Origin: Oxalobacter formigenes
GTDB lineage: Bacteria > Pseudomonadota > Gammaproteobacteria > Burkholderiales > Burkholderiaceae_D
DNA: 19,695 bases
Reading direction: 5' to 3'
Assembly (NCBI GenBank): GCA_019424645.1
Contig: JAHYZB010000073.1
Coordinates: forward strand, 28,084 to 47,778
The position numbers were made by a program, and so were the translations under genes. The notes under the pieces are model-generated. The model worked only from the letters and a program-made list of their open reading frames with translations. It had not been told where the DNA came from and did no database searches. Below, one piece after another: positions 1-6,957 of the stretch (position 1 is the first letter of the stretch; every line of letters starts with the position of its first letter).

Positions 1-1566
1 TCCGACCGTTTTGTCGATTATATCGAAATGGATGCTGCTTCCAATCGCGGTATCGCCGACATGTTGCAACTGCTGGAGCAGGCCGTCTATGCGCCAACCG
101 CAGCCCGCTTTAAAGTCTACATGATTGACGAAGTTCACATGCTGACGTCACAGGCATTCAATGCCATGTTGAAAACGCTTGAAGAACCACCGGAATACGT
201 CAAATTCATTCTGGCGACAACCGATCCGCAAAAAATTCCGGTGACGGTTTTGTCACGGTGTCTACAGTTCAATCTCAAGCAGATGCCGGTATCCCATATT
301 GTCGATCATTTGAGCCGTATCCTCGAGCTTGAAAATGTTCCTTTCGAAAAACCGGCACTTCGCCTGCTGGCGCAAGGAGCGCAGGGGTCGATGCGCGATG
401 CATTGTCGCTGACAGATCAGGCCATTGCCTACACGGCAGGTCACGTGACGGATGAGGCAGTTCAGGACATGCTGGGCGCACTGGATCAGACTTACCTGAT
501 ACGCCTGCTCGATCATCTTGCTAACAGGAATGGTGCGTCCCTGTTGAAAGTGGCTGATGAAATGGCGTTCCGCAGCTTATCCTACAGTACCGCTTTGCAG
601 GATCTGGGATTGTTGCTGCAGAAAATAGCCATGATCCAGAGCGTGCCTGATTATCCCCTGGATGATATTGCCGATTCCGAGAACCTGTCGCGTCTGGCTG
701 CAATTTTTTCGCCAGAAGAAATACAGCTCTATTACCAGATTGCCATTCATGGTCGTAACGAGCTGGGACTGGCGCCAGACGAATACGCCGGTTTTTCAAT
801 GACGCTATTGCGAATGCTTGCGTTCAGCCCTGACAAGGGACGTCGTAGCATTTTGCAAGCCGTATCGAAAAATGATGTGTCAAGTGCAGATCGCGCAAAA
901 AGCGATTCAGGAAAAGAGCCGCGAGTCGAACAAAAAACACCCTCTGCGCCGGTAGTGGAAAAAGTTTATGCCCCTGAAAAAAAGCCGCAGGAAAAGGCTG
1001 ATACCATTCCGCCCTGGGTAGAAGATGAATCTTTTTCAAGTCAACAAGTCCAGGCGGCAAAGCCCGGGGAAGTGAAGACAGGTGAAAGCGAGCAGCTTTC
1101 GGAGATTGTTCCTCCGGTAAGGCCAGCTGAAATACCGGTTGCTCCTGTTGTCGTTCCATTAAAACAGAGTACTGCTCAAAGCGGTTGGGATGGAAACTGG
1201 CCAGAATTGGCTGCAGTGTTGCCGCTAAAAGGGATGGTTCAACAATTGGCGCAACAGACGGAACTGGTTCGCTGGGAAAAAAATGGTTCAGCGTACGTAT
1301 TGCATTTGAAGTCCCCTATTGCTACTCTTTGTACCCCCAATAATATCAACAGGTTGACAGAGGTTCTGACAGAACATTTAGGTCTGCCGGTTAAAATAAC
1401 GACTGAAATCGGCAAGGTTGAAGAAACCGCCAATCAGAATGCGATTGAAGCGCGTGCCGAAAGGCAGCGTCAGGCTGAAGAAACCATGACAAATGACCCT
1501 TACGTAAAATCCGTCATTGCCGAATTTGGCGGGCATATCGTCGAGGGTTCCATAAAACCTATTTAA
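1..1566 (+). CDS. dnaX: DNA polymerase III subunit tau/gamma (5' end truncated by window)
   Basis: Clamp-loader ATPase subunit of the DNA polymerase III holoenzyme, which loads the sliding clamp and ties polymerase cores to the helicase. The reading frame is open from base 1, so the gene starts outside the window. The first visible residues (SDRFVDYIEMDAASNRG) match E. coli DnaX near residue 86, so the P-loop and zinc-binding part are missing. Visible in order: Walker B IDEVH at window residues 42-46, sensor 1 LATTDP at 71-76, the SRC arginine-finger motif at 85-87, and sensor 2 GSMRDALSLTDQ at 129-140. A Lys/Glu/Pro-rich linker follows at about 285-390, then the tau-specific C-terminal domain ending in SIKPI, like the SIRPI end of E. 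coli tau. The linker holds a candidate frameshift site (separate entry). ybaB follows 10 bases downstream. Identity is very secure. Confidence 0.97.
   Translation, partial: SDRFVDYIEMDAASNRGIADMLQLLEQAVYAPTAARFKVYMIDEVHMLTSQAFNAMLKTLEEPPEYVKFILATTDPQKIPVTVLSRCLQFNLKQMPVSHIVDHLSRILELENVPFEKPALRLLAQGAQGSMRDALSLTDQAIAYTAGHVTDEAVQDMLGALDQTYLIRLLDHLANRNGASLLKVADEMAFRSLSYSTALQDLGLLLQKIAMIQSVPDYPLDDIADSENLSRLAAIFSPEEIQLYYQIAIHGRNELGLAPDEYAGFSMTLLRMLAFSPDKGRRSILQAVSKNDVSSADRAKSDSGKEPRVEQKTPSAPVVEKVYAPEKKPQEKADTIPPWVEDESFSSQQVQAAKPGEVKTGESEQLSEIVPPVRPAEIPVAPVVVPLKQSTAQSGWDGNWPELAAVLPLKGMVQQLAQQTELVRWEKNGSAYVLHLKSPIATLCTPNNINRLTEVLTEHLGLPVKITTEIGKVEETANQNAIEARAERQRQAEETMTNDPYVKSVIAEFGGHIVEGSIKPI
978..1001 (+). 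promoter_or_regulatory. Candidate programmed -1 frameshift site in dnaX (A AAA AAG plus nearby stop)
   Basis: The dnaX zero-frame codons here are GAA AAA AAG CCG, so bases 978-984 read A AAA AAG in the X XXY YYZ register needed for tandem -1 slippage. This is the same heptamer and register used by E. coli dnaX. After a -1 slip the next codons are GCC GCA GGA AAA GGC and then TGA at 999-1001, giving a short protein ending Ala-Ala-Gly-Lys-Gly. Adding roughly 85 missing N-terminal residues, that product would be about 418 residues, close to the 431 of E. coli gamma, and would keep domains I-III. I see no strong upstream Shine-Dalgarno stimulator at the usual distance and no clear downstream stem-loop, so efficiency cannot be judged. 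Transcriptional slippage on the seven-A run is an alternative route to the same product. Confidence 0.6.
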
Positions 1567-1576
1567 CCGTAACGGA

Positions 1577-1906
1577 ATGGATATGAAAAATCAATTGGCG
1601 AACCTGATGAAGCAAGCCCAGACGATGCAACAGAATATGGAAAAGGCTCAGGAAGAACTGGGCAAAACCATTGTTGAAGGACAGTCTGGCGCGGGAATGG
1701 TCTCCGTTTTGATGAGTTGCAAATTTTATGTCTCACGAGTATCGATTGATCCGGCACTGATGAGTGACGACAAGGAAATGCTGGAAGACCTGATTACGGC
1801 GGCTTTCAATGATGCCGTCCGTAAAGCGGAAGCGACTTCGCAGGAAAAGATGGCCAGCGTATCGGCGGGATTGCCGATGCCTCCGGGTTTTAAAATGCCT
1901 TTTTGA
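1577..1906 (+). CDS. ybaB: YbaB/EbfC family nucleoid-associated protein
   Basis: Small dimeric DNA-binding protein of the YbaB/EbfC family, usually encoded between dnaX and recR. The body (LANLMKQAQTMQQNMEKAQE, then GQSGAGMV, DDKEMLEDLITAAFNDA and the C-terminal PPGFKMPF) follows E. coli YbaB closely, and the length (109 residues, or 107) is normal for the family. Two starts are possible: ATG at 1577 (MDMKNQL) and ATG at 1583 (MKNQL). The purine-rich CGGA at 1573-1576 is too close to 1577 but sits 6 bases before 1583, so the ribosome-binding evidence favours 1583; the longer form is given as the outer bound. The gene lies 10 bases after dnaX and its stop abuts recR, so transcription with both is expected. 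The cellular role of the family (DNA compaction, perhaps recombination or replication support) is not fully settled. Confidence 0.95.
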   Translation: MDMKNQLANLMKQAQTMQQNMEKAQEELGKTIVEGQSGAGMVSVLMSCKFYVSRVSIDPALMSDDKEMLEDLITAAFNDAVRKAEATSQEKMASVSAGLPMPPGFKMPF

Positions 1907-1923
1907 TCAGGTTTACCCGATTC

Positions 1924-2520
1924 GTGAAATCGCTTTCTTCACTTCAGCAACTGATCGAGGCTTTCCGTCACCTGCCGGGCATCGGCCCGAAGTCGGCGCA
2001 AAGAATGGCCTATCATCTTTTACAGCACGACAGGGATGGTGCGCAACAGTTAAGCGTCGCTCTTGCCAACGCCCTTTCCGGCGTGTGCCACTGTGAGCGT
2101 TGCAATACCTTTACCGAATCGGAACTCTGTGAAATGTGTCGTGATCAGGAAAGGGATGCTTCCCTTTTGTGTATCACCGAGACCCCTGCCGACCAGATGA
2201 TGATCGAGCAGACATTGACGTTCAAAGGCTATTATTTCGTCCTGATGGGGAGCCTCTCCCCTCTCGATGGAATAGGACCGAAAGAAATACATTTCGACAA
2301 ATTAATCAAGCGGGCAACGGACGGGATTGTCAAAGAGGTCGTCCTTGCAACCAGTTTCAACAACGAAGGCGAAGCAACCGCTCACTACATCAGCGAGATG
2401 CTCAAGGCGCGAGGTATCAGGGTCAGTCGACTGGCAAGAGGCGTTCCGGTCGGTGCGGAACTTGAATATGTCGATGTCGGTACCATAGCGCGCGCTTTTC
2501 TGGATAGGCGATCTACCTGA
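1924..2520 (+). CDS. recR: Recombination mediator protein RecR
   Basis: RecR works with RecF and RecO to load RecA at single-stranded gaps. Numbering from the chosen start: helix-hairpin-helix segment LPGIGPKSAQRMAYHLL at residues 17-33, a four-cysteine zinc site at C57, C60, C69 and C72 (CERC...CEMC), then a Toprim domain from about residue 81 with TETPAD and the strongly conserved LSPLDGIGP at 111-119, and NEGEATAHYI further on. I chose GTG at 1924, giving 198 residues beginning (M)KSLSSLQQL, because RecR proteins of this group normally start there. A TTG at 1903 overlapping the ybaB stop would add seven residues (205) and cannot be excluded. The only purine run upstream is an AGG 12 bases before the GTG, so translation may depend on coupling to ybaB. 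cysM starts 2 bases after the recR stop. Confidence 0.95.
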   Translation: MKSLSSLQQLIEAFRHLPGIGPKSAQRMAYHLLQHDRDGAQQLSVALANALSGVCHCERCNTFTESELCEMCRDQERDASLLCITETPADQMMIEQTLTFKGYYFVLMGSLSPLDGIGPKEIHFDKLIKRATDGIVKEVVLATSFNNEGEATAHYISEMLKARGIRVSRLARGVPVGAELEYVDVGTIARAFLDRRST

Positions 2521-2522
2521 AT

Positions 2523-3425
2523 ATGCCATATACAACTATTGAAGGTACGATCGGTTCCACTCCTTTGGTGGAGTTGCTCCGTTCGACGAGTGAAAATGCA
2601 AAAAATCGCAAGAACATTGTTCTTGGGAAATGGGAGTGTGGCAACCCATCGGGTTCCATCAAGGATCGGGTCCTGAAAACAATGATCCACCATGCAGAGG
2701 AACGTGGCGAAATTCGTCCGGGTGATACATTGATCGAAGCGACCGGCGGCAATACCGGAATTTCACTGGCGATGATGGCTGCCGCCCGTGGTTATCGCTC
2801 GATTGTGGTTATGCCGGAAAGTGCAAATTATTTCAAACAGCAAAGCATTGCGGTGTATGGCGCAAAAATTGTTCTGACGCCGAAAAGTGGTGGAATTGAA
2901 TATGCACGAGATCTTGCCGAACAAATGGCGGCAGCTGGGGAGGGCGTCTTGCTGGACCAGTTCAACAACTTTGACAATCCTCGTTCCCATTATGAAACCA
3001 CAGGTCCTGAAATATGGAGTGCGACAAGGGGGAAGATTACCCATTTCGTCTGTCCGATTGGAACGACTGGCACGATTATGGGCGTTTCCCGTTTTTTGAA
3101 AGAAAAGAACAAAAAAATCCGGATTATCGGAGTTGAACCGGAAAATGGAGATCATATTACCGGAATGTATCACTGGCAGGACAACCAGCTTCCCCGGTTT
3201 TATGAAAGAAAAAGGGTGGACCAGATCGAAGAGATCAGCCAGGCATGTGCGGAGTATCGGGCCAGAAAAATGGCTTCTGAAGAAGGAATTTTTTGCGGAT
3301 TGTCTTCTGCCTGCGCTTGCGAAGTGGCTTTGAACCTCTCAGAAACAGTCGATCAAGCCTTGATCGTTTTCATGATGGCAGATAGGGGGAACAAGTATTT
3401 TTCTTCGGGATTCTTCCCTTTTTGA
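2523..3425 (+). CDS. cysM: Cysteine synthase B-like PLP enzyme, divergent active-site loops
   Basis: Fold-type II PLP enzyme of the O-acetylserine sulfhydrylase family, closest to CysM, which makes cysteine (or S-sulfocysteine from thiosulfate) from O-acetylserine. PLP lysine K47 lies in GSIKDR (44-49), and the phosphate loop GTTGT (180-184) is intact. Length (300) and the flow ERGEIRPGDTLIEAT, LLDQFNN, HYETTGPEIW, EEGIFCG match CysM. Several otherwise conserved loops differ: TSGNTG is TGGNTG (74-79), the MPDNMSxER segment reads MPESANYFKQQ (98-107), the two arginines of the E. coli IRRWP segment are replaced by Tyr-His (MYHW, 215-218), and SSGGA reads SSACA (261-265). The gene is intact, so it is probably functional, but the substrate may differ. 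It begins 2 bases after recR and looks like the last gene of that operon; no terminator is seen after it. Confidence 0.85.
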   Translation: MPYTTIEGTIGSTPLVELLRSTSENAKNRKNIVLGKWECGNPSGSIKDRVLKTMIHHAEERGEIRPGDTLIEATGGNTGISLAMMAAARGYRSIVVMPESANYFKQQSIAVYGAKIVLTPKSGGIEYARDLAEQMAAAGEGVLLDQFNNFDNPRSHYETTGPEIWSATRGKITHFVCPIGTTGTIMGVSRFLKEKNKKIRIIGVEPENGDHITGMYHWQDNQLPRFYERKRVDQIEEISQACAEYRARKMASEEGIFCGLSSACACEVALNLSETVDQALIVFMMADRGNKYFSSGFFPF

Positions 3426-3447
3426 CGTCATATGTGCAACATAAAGA

Positions 3448-3476
3448 TTGTCATAAGCCGTTGTATCGATTAAAAT
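3448..3476 (+). promoter_or_regulatory. Sigma70-like promoter of rpsT
   Basis: A -35 box TTGTCA (3448-3453) and a -10 box TAAAAT (3471-3476) are separated by exactly 17 bases, five of six matches to consensus at each box. Transcription would start near 3483, giving a leader of roughly 65-70 bases before the rpsT ATG at 3551. A good Shine-Dalgarno AGGA (3541-3544) sits 6 bases before that ATG. It lies in the 125-base gap after cysM, so rpsT can be transcribed independently of the upstream operon. Inferred from sequence only. Confidence 0.65.
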
Positions 3477-3550
3477 CAAAAGCTAAACAGATTTTGTATT
3501 GCGAAAATGGTTCGTAATTCAACAACTAACACAGGTTTTTAGGAAATTTT

Positions 3551-3823
3551 ATGGCTAATACAGCTCAGGCACGCAAACGTGCTCGTCAGGCAGTAAAACT
3601 GAATGCTCACAATTCCAGTCAGCGTTCTGCATTGCGTACTGCAATCAAATCGGCACAGAAAGCGATTTTTGCAGGCGACAAGGAAGCTGCTGCTTCCGTT
3701 TTCAACAATACCGTTTCGGTTATCGATCGTATTGCCGACAAGAAACGCATTCACAAAAACAAAGCTGCACGTCATAAGAGCCGTCTGGCTGCAGCATTGA
3801 AAGCAATGTCCGCTGCCGCTTAA
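3551..3823 (+). CDS. rpsT: 30S ribosomal protein S20
   Basis: Primary 16S rRNA-binding protein of the small ribosomal subunit. The protein is 90 residues, very Lys/Arg/Ala-rich, starts MANTAQARKRARQAVK as S20 does, and has the conserved IDRIADKKRIHKNKAARHKS segment near the C-terminus. The start is secure: ATG preceded by AGGA at 6 bases, unlike the unusual UUG start of E. coli rpsT. It stands alone as a transcription unit, with its own promoter (3448-3476) and a hairpin terminator (3861-3887). The next gene is on the opposite strand and ends at 3901, so the units converge. Confidence 0.98.
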   Translation: MANTAQARKRARQAVKLNAHNSSQRSALRTAIKSAQKAIFAGDKEAAASVFNNTVSVIDRIADKKRIHKNKAARHKSRLAAALKAMSAAA

Positions 3824-3860
3824 GTTCAGGTAGCCCGTCCGGATTGATTGCAGTATTTCA

Positions 3861-3887
3861 GGCACGCTTGCAAAAAGCGTGCCTTTT
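3861..3887 (+). terminator. Rho-independent terminator after rpsT
   Basis: A perfect 9-base-pair stem, GGCACGCTT (3861-3869) with AAGCGTGCC (3875-3883), encloses a 5-base loop and is followed at once by TTTT and then a T-rich stretch on the + strand. It begins 37 bases after the rpsT stop codon. On the - strand the sequence after the stem is not T-rich, so it probably ends only the rpsT transcript. Confidence 0.88.
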
Positions 3888-3900
3888 GTCGTTTCAGTTT

Positions 3901-4839
3901 TTAATAGCGGTAACCGAATTCGCTTTCAAAACGGTCGGCGATTTCTTTTGCCGTCATTTTGTGACTTTGAGGGCCAAAATATTCGATTTTGATGGCGCCC
4001 ATCAGGCTGCCAAGACGCCCGCACGTCATTATGTCCTTGCCATTGGTCAGGCCATAAATCAGGCCGGCGCGAAAAGCATCCCCGCACCCGGTAGGGTCAG
4101 CTTCCCTTGCTGCCTTGACACACGGAATATCGAACTTTTCACCCTTTTTGTAGATAACGGCACCTCTTTCCGCGCAGGTCACGATAAGCGCTTTGACCTT
4201 TGACGCGATTTCAGCCAAAGACCAGCCACTTGCCTGAGCCAGCATTTCGCCTTCATATTCGTTGACAGCAACATACGTGGCGATATCGATGAAATGTCTC
4301 AGTTCTTCCTGGTTGAACATGGGAAGGCCCTGACCTGGGTCGAAAATGAAAGGAATACCCAGTCTGGCGCAGTCGTCTGCATTCTGGATCATGCCGTCAC
4401 GACCATCAGGTGCAACGATAGCCAGCTGAATATTGTCTCCCGTCGTATTTTCAATCTTGTTTTCATGGGATAAAGACATGGCGCCCGGATGGAAAGCCGT
4501 AATCTGGTTATTGTTTTTATCCGTCGTAATGAAGGCCTGTGCCGTATAGGTTCTTTTTATCGTCTTGATATGGCGACGGGAAATATCCTGTTCAGCCAGT
4601 CTTTCAAGATAGGGCTCACCATCCATGCCAATGGTTGCCATAATGTAAGGCGTTCCACCCAAAAGTTTCAGGTTGTAGGCGATATTGCCGGCGCAGCCAC
4701 CAAATTCCCGCCTCATGCTGGGAACGAGAAAACAGACGTTAATATTGTGTAACTGGTCGGCAAGAATGGATTCGGAAAATCGTTCAGGGAACGACATGAT
4801 CGTGTCGTACGCAAGCGACCCGCAAATTAGAGAGCTCAT
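3901..4839 (-). CDS. PfkB-family carbohydrate/nucleoside kinase
   Basis: ATP-dependent kinase of the ribokinase/PfkB superfamily, 312 residues. The first PfkB signature region is FGGCAGNIAYNLKLLGG (46-62) and the second is DPTGCGDAFRAG (248-259), in which D254 is the expected catalytic base. NEYEGE (193-198) fits the family's NxxE motif that helps bind magnesium. The substrate cannot be read from sequence. The DPTGxGDAFRAG form resembles bacterial adenosine kinase-like members, such as the mycobacterial enzyme, as much as sugar kinases. It is the last gene of the - strand cluster, starting 19 bases after the DUF3426 protein stop, so it is probably co-transcribed. No clear Shine-Dalgarno precedes the ATG, only an A/T-rich leader. 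No frameshift or missing motif is seen. Confidence 0.87.
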   Translation of the reverse strand: MSSLICGSLAYDTIMSFPERFSESILADQLHNINVCFLVPSMRREFGGCAGNIAYNLKLLGGTPYIMATIGMDGEPYLERLAEQDISRRHIKTIKRTYTAQAFITTDKNNNQITAFHPGAMSLSHENKIENTTGDNIQLAIVAPDGRDGMIQNADDCARLGIPFIFDPGQGLPMFNQEELRHFIDIATYVAVNEYEGEMLAQASGWSLAEIASKVKALIVTCAERGAVIYKKGEKFDIPCVKAAREADPTGCGDAFRAGLIYGLTNGKDIMTCGRLGSLMGAIKIEYFGPQSHKMTAKEIADRFESEFGYRY

Positions 4840-4858
4840 AATTTAAATATTGTTGTGA

Positions 4859-6007
4859 TCAGGGATTATTAAGAAGAAATACCCGGCTCTTCACAGCCGA
4901 ATTGTGCGCAAATTCGAAAGTCATTTTAAAAGTAATGCCTGAAGCCGGAGCAAGTCCTTTTGCTGTTCCTGCTTCTTCTGGAAGATACTCTTCCGGCTGG
5001 AAAGTGCGACGCAACAAAACCTTATTGTCCGAATCTGTCAGTTCCATCACAAGAGGAGGCCAGATCTGCAGATCCGAACTATTATTCGTAATTGTAATAT
5101 TCTGGGTGTACTGATCCGCCAGGTTTTCCTGCTTTTCGGGCATACCTGTTTCAATCGACAGTGCGGGTTTCTGCGCAGGAGTTTTAACGGGGCACGACAA
5201 TAATTCACATGTGGTATTAACCAGTTCTTCCGCAGGAGGCCACCATGCCGTTATTTCTTCGGAATAATGGTAAATGCCCTGAAGTCCAAAAAGTACAAGC
5301 AATAAAAGAGTACCGATGTTCCAGAGCAATTGCGAGAAGCGGGATCTTTTTTTCTTCTTTTCGAAGATTTTGACCAGTTCTTCAGCAGACGCCGGTTTTT
5401 CGATAGCTTTTTCCGATGCATCGGCATTGATGGCTGGTACGATATCGTCTTTGACAGGTTTCGTCGGCAAAAAAGGCTCTTTTCTGCCGACATCAACGTG
5501 AGAAGGCATGGATTCTGTTGGTTTGCCTGTAAGATCTCCAGTGATGGGATTTTCGGAATAAGGGAGAGTCGGCTCCGGTTTGTCTTCGTCTGTAGAAGAG
5601 AGATTCAGATCAAAACTGATCGACTGGATCTGCTTCTCAAATGTTTCTTTTAGAGCGGCTTCTTGTGCTTTTGCAGCCTCATTTGCGGGTATATTTTCGT
5701 CATCGTCGTTTATCTCTTCAGAAAATGACTCTAAATTTGAAGAGGAGCTTTCTTCGCGAGATGTTTTTCCCTGTTCGTCAGATTTGATTGAACCTGCATC
5801 GGAAGAGGTTGCCGAAGAGGAAACGTTTTCTGTTCTTGATGAAGAAGATTCAGGCTCTACTCGCGAAAGACGTCCTATCAAATGGTCGATACCATTAAAT
5901 GGGTTGTGGCAGACGCCACAACGGACAACGCCGGAATAGCGTTTGAGCTGTTCCTCGTTAACCTGAAAAACCGTATTGCATTTGGGACAACGTGTAGCCA
6001 GTGACAT
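4859..6007 (-). CDS. Zinc-ribbon (MJ0042-type) and DUF3426 membrane protein
   Basis: Function unknown. From ATG at 6007 the protein is 382 residues. The N-terminus carries a four-cysteine zinc ribbon, C7/C10 (RCPKC) and C30/C33 (RCGVC), of the MJ0042 type. A long Ser/Glu/Asp-rich low-complexity region follows (about 50-210), then a basic stretch KKKKRSR (217-223), one membrane helix (about 227-247, rich in Leu), and a C-terminal region like DUF3426 (about 262-382). The basic stretch before the helix suggests the zinc ribbon and acidic linker are cytoplasmic and the C-terminal domain periplasmic. A TTG at 6019 overlapping the prmA stop would add four residues, but family members begin with (M)xLATRCP, so the ATG is preferred. 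It sits 8 bases after prmA and 19 before the kinase. C267 and C272 in the last domain may pair; this is a guess. Confidence 0.88.
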   Translation of the reverse strand: MSLATRCPKCNTVFQVNEEQLKRYSGVVRCGVCHNPFNGIDHLIGRLSRVEPESSSSRTENVSSSATSSDAGSIKSDEQGKTSREESSSSNLESFSEEINDDDENIPANEAAKAQEAALKETFEKQIQSISFDLNLSSTDEDKPEPTLPYSENPITGDLTGKPTESMPSHVDVGRKEPFLPTKPVKDDIVPAINADASEKAIEKPASAEELVKIFEKKKKRSRFSQLLWNIGTLLLLVLFGLQGIYHYSEEITAWWPPAEELVNTTCELLSCPVKTPAQKPALSIETGMPEKQENLADQYTQNITITNNSSDLQIWPPLVMELTDSDNKVLLRRTFQPEEYLPEEAGTAKGLAPASGITFKMTFEFAHNSAVKSRVFLLNNP

Positions 6008-6015
6008 GCTTGGGA

Positions 6016-6927
6016 TCAAAGCCGGTTAAGTTGGCCTGATAAAGCGACCCATCCTTCATGGCTTTTCCAGACCGTCAAATTAATATAAGGGGCATACGCC
6101 TCGATCACATCATTGGCCTGTTCTTCGAGAATGCCGGACAAAACCAGTGATCCGTTTTTCCCGATTCGTTCGGTCAAGGTTTTCGTCAGCGTCTTCAATG
6201 GACCGGCCAGTATGTTGGCAACGACTATATCATATTGACGGTCAGGTTCGGAAGAGGTGAACTGATCTGGCAAATAACACGAAAAGGCACAATGGTTACG
6301 CTCGGCATTTTCATTTGAAGTGATAATCGATTGGGGATCGATATCGACACCTGTCACCTGGGTCGCACCCAGCTTGATGGCGGCAATCGCCAGAATGCCT
6401 GAACCGCACCCGTAATCGAGTATGGTCTGATCCTTCTTAACGTTCATTTCGAGCCATTCAAGGCACAGCCTGGTTGTCGCGTGAGACCCTGTGCCGAATG
6501 CAAGGCCAGGGTCCAGTTCGAGAACGATCCCGCTTTGATCCGGAATATCGTGCCAGCTTGGTACAATCCAGATTTTCTCGCCGATGTGAATCGGGTCGAA
6601 TTGGGATTGGGTTACGCGCACCCAATCTTCATCAGGCACTTCGCGAAGAATAAACTCCGGAACTTCAGCTAATTCGCATTCTTTTGTAGCCTTTTGCAAT
6701 ACATCTTTGACAAAGGCATCAGCTGGAAGCAATGCGATGATACGACTGCGTTTCCAAGCGTATTCATTTGAATCTGCACCGGGCTCATCGAACAGGGGCT
6801 GCTCTGCGGGAGTACCCAGATCGGCATCTTCCACTGTAATGGACAGGGCACCCGCATTCATGAGCGCGTCTGAAAACGCATTCGTTACATCGAAAGCGAC
6901 TTCTACAACGACTTCTTTCCAGTTCAC
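6016..6927 (-). CDS. prmA: Ribosomal protein L11 methyltransferase
   Basis: S-adenosylmethionine-dependent enzyme that trimethylates several amino groups of ribosomal protein L11. The length (303) is close to the 293 of E. coli PrmA. Features: an N-terminal L11-recognition domain (1-60), the conserved linker region with EDWVR-type motif DEDWVRV (99-105), DPGLAFGTGSHATTRL (139-154), the SAM-binding motif LDYGCGSGILAIAA (170-183), acidic VDID (194-197), and the family motif NILAGPL near residue 236. The start is GTG at 6927, supported by GGAG (+ strand 6934-6937) 6 bases upstream, one of the better ribosome-binding sites in the window. It lies 30 bases after accC and just before the zinc-ribbon gene, the usual betaproteobacterial order. 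Confidence 0.96.
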   Translation of the reverse strand: MNWKEVVVEVAFDVTNAFSDALMNAGALSITVEDADLGTPAEQPLFDEPGADSNEYAWKRSRIIALLPADAFVKDVLQKATKECELAEVPEFILREVPDEDWVRVTQSQFDPIHIGEKIWIVPSWHDIPDQSGIVLELDPGLAFGTGSHATTRLCLEWLEMNVKKDQTILDYGCGSGILAIAAIKLGATQVTGVDIDPQSIITSNENAERNHCAFSCYLPDQFTSSEPDRQYDIVVANILAGPLKTLTKTLTERIGKNGSLVLSGILEEQANDVIEAYAPYINLTVWKSHEGWVALSGQLNRL

Positions 6928-6957
6928 TATAAGCTCCAGACAGATTAACCGGTTTGT

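Noticed and set aside
889..936. Two other A-rich runs in dnaX (GCA AAA AGC and CAA AAA ACA) as frameshift sites
   Set aside because: Neither has the full X XXY YYZ pattern with strong re-pairing in both sites in the zero frame; only 978-984 does.
3844..4203. A 119-codon open frame on the + strand spanning the rpsT terminator
   Set aside because: It runs through the terminator hairpin and lies antisense to the conserved C-terminal half of the PfkB kinase, so it is a shadow frame.
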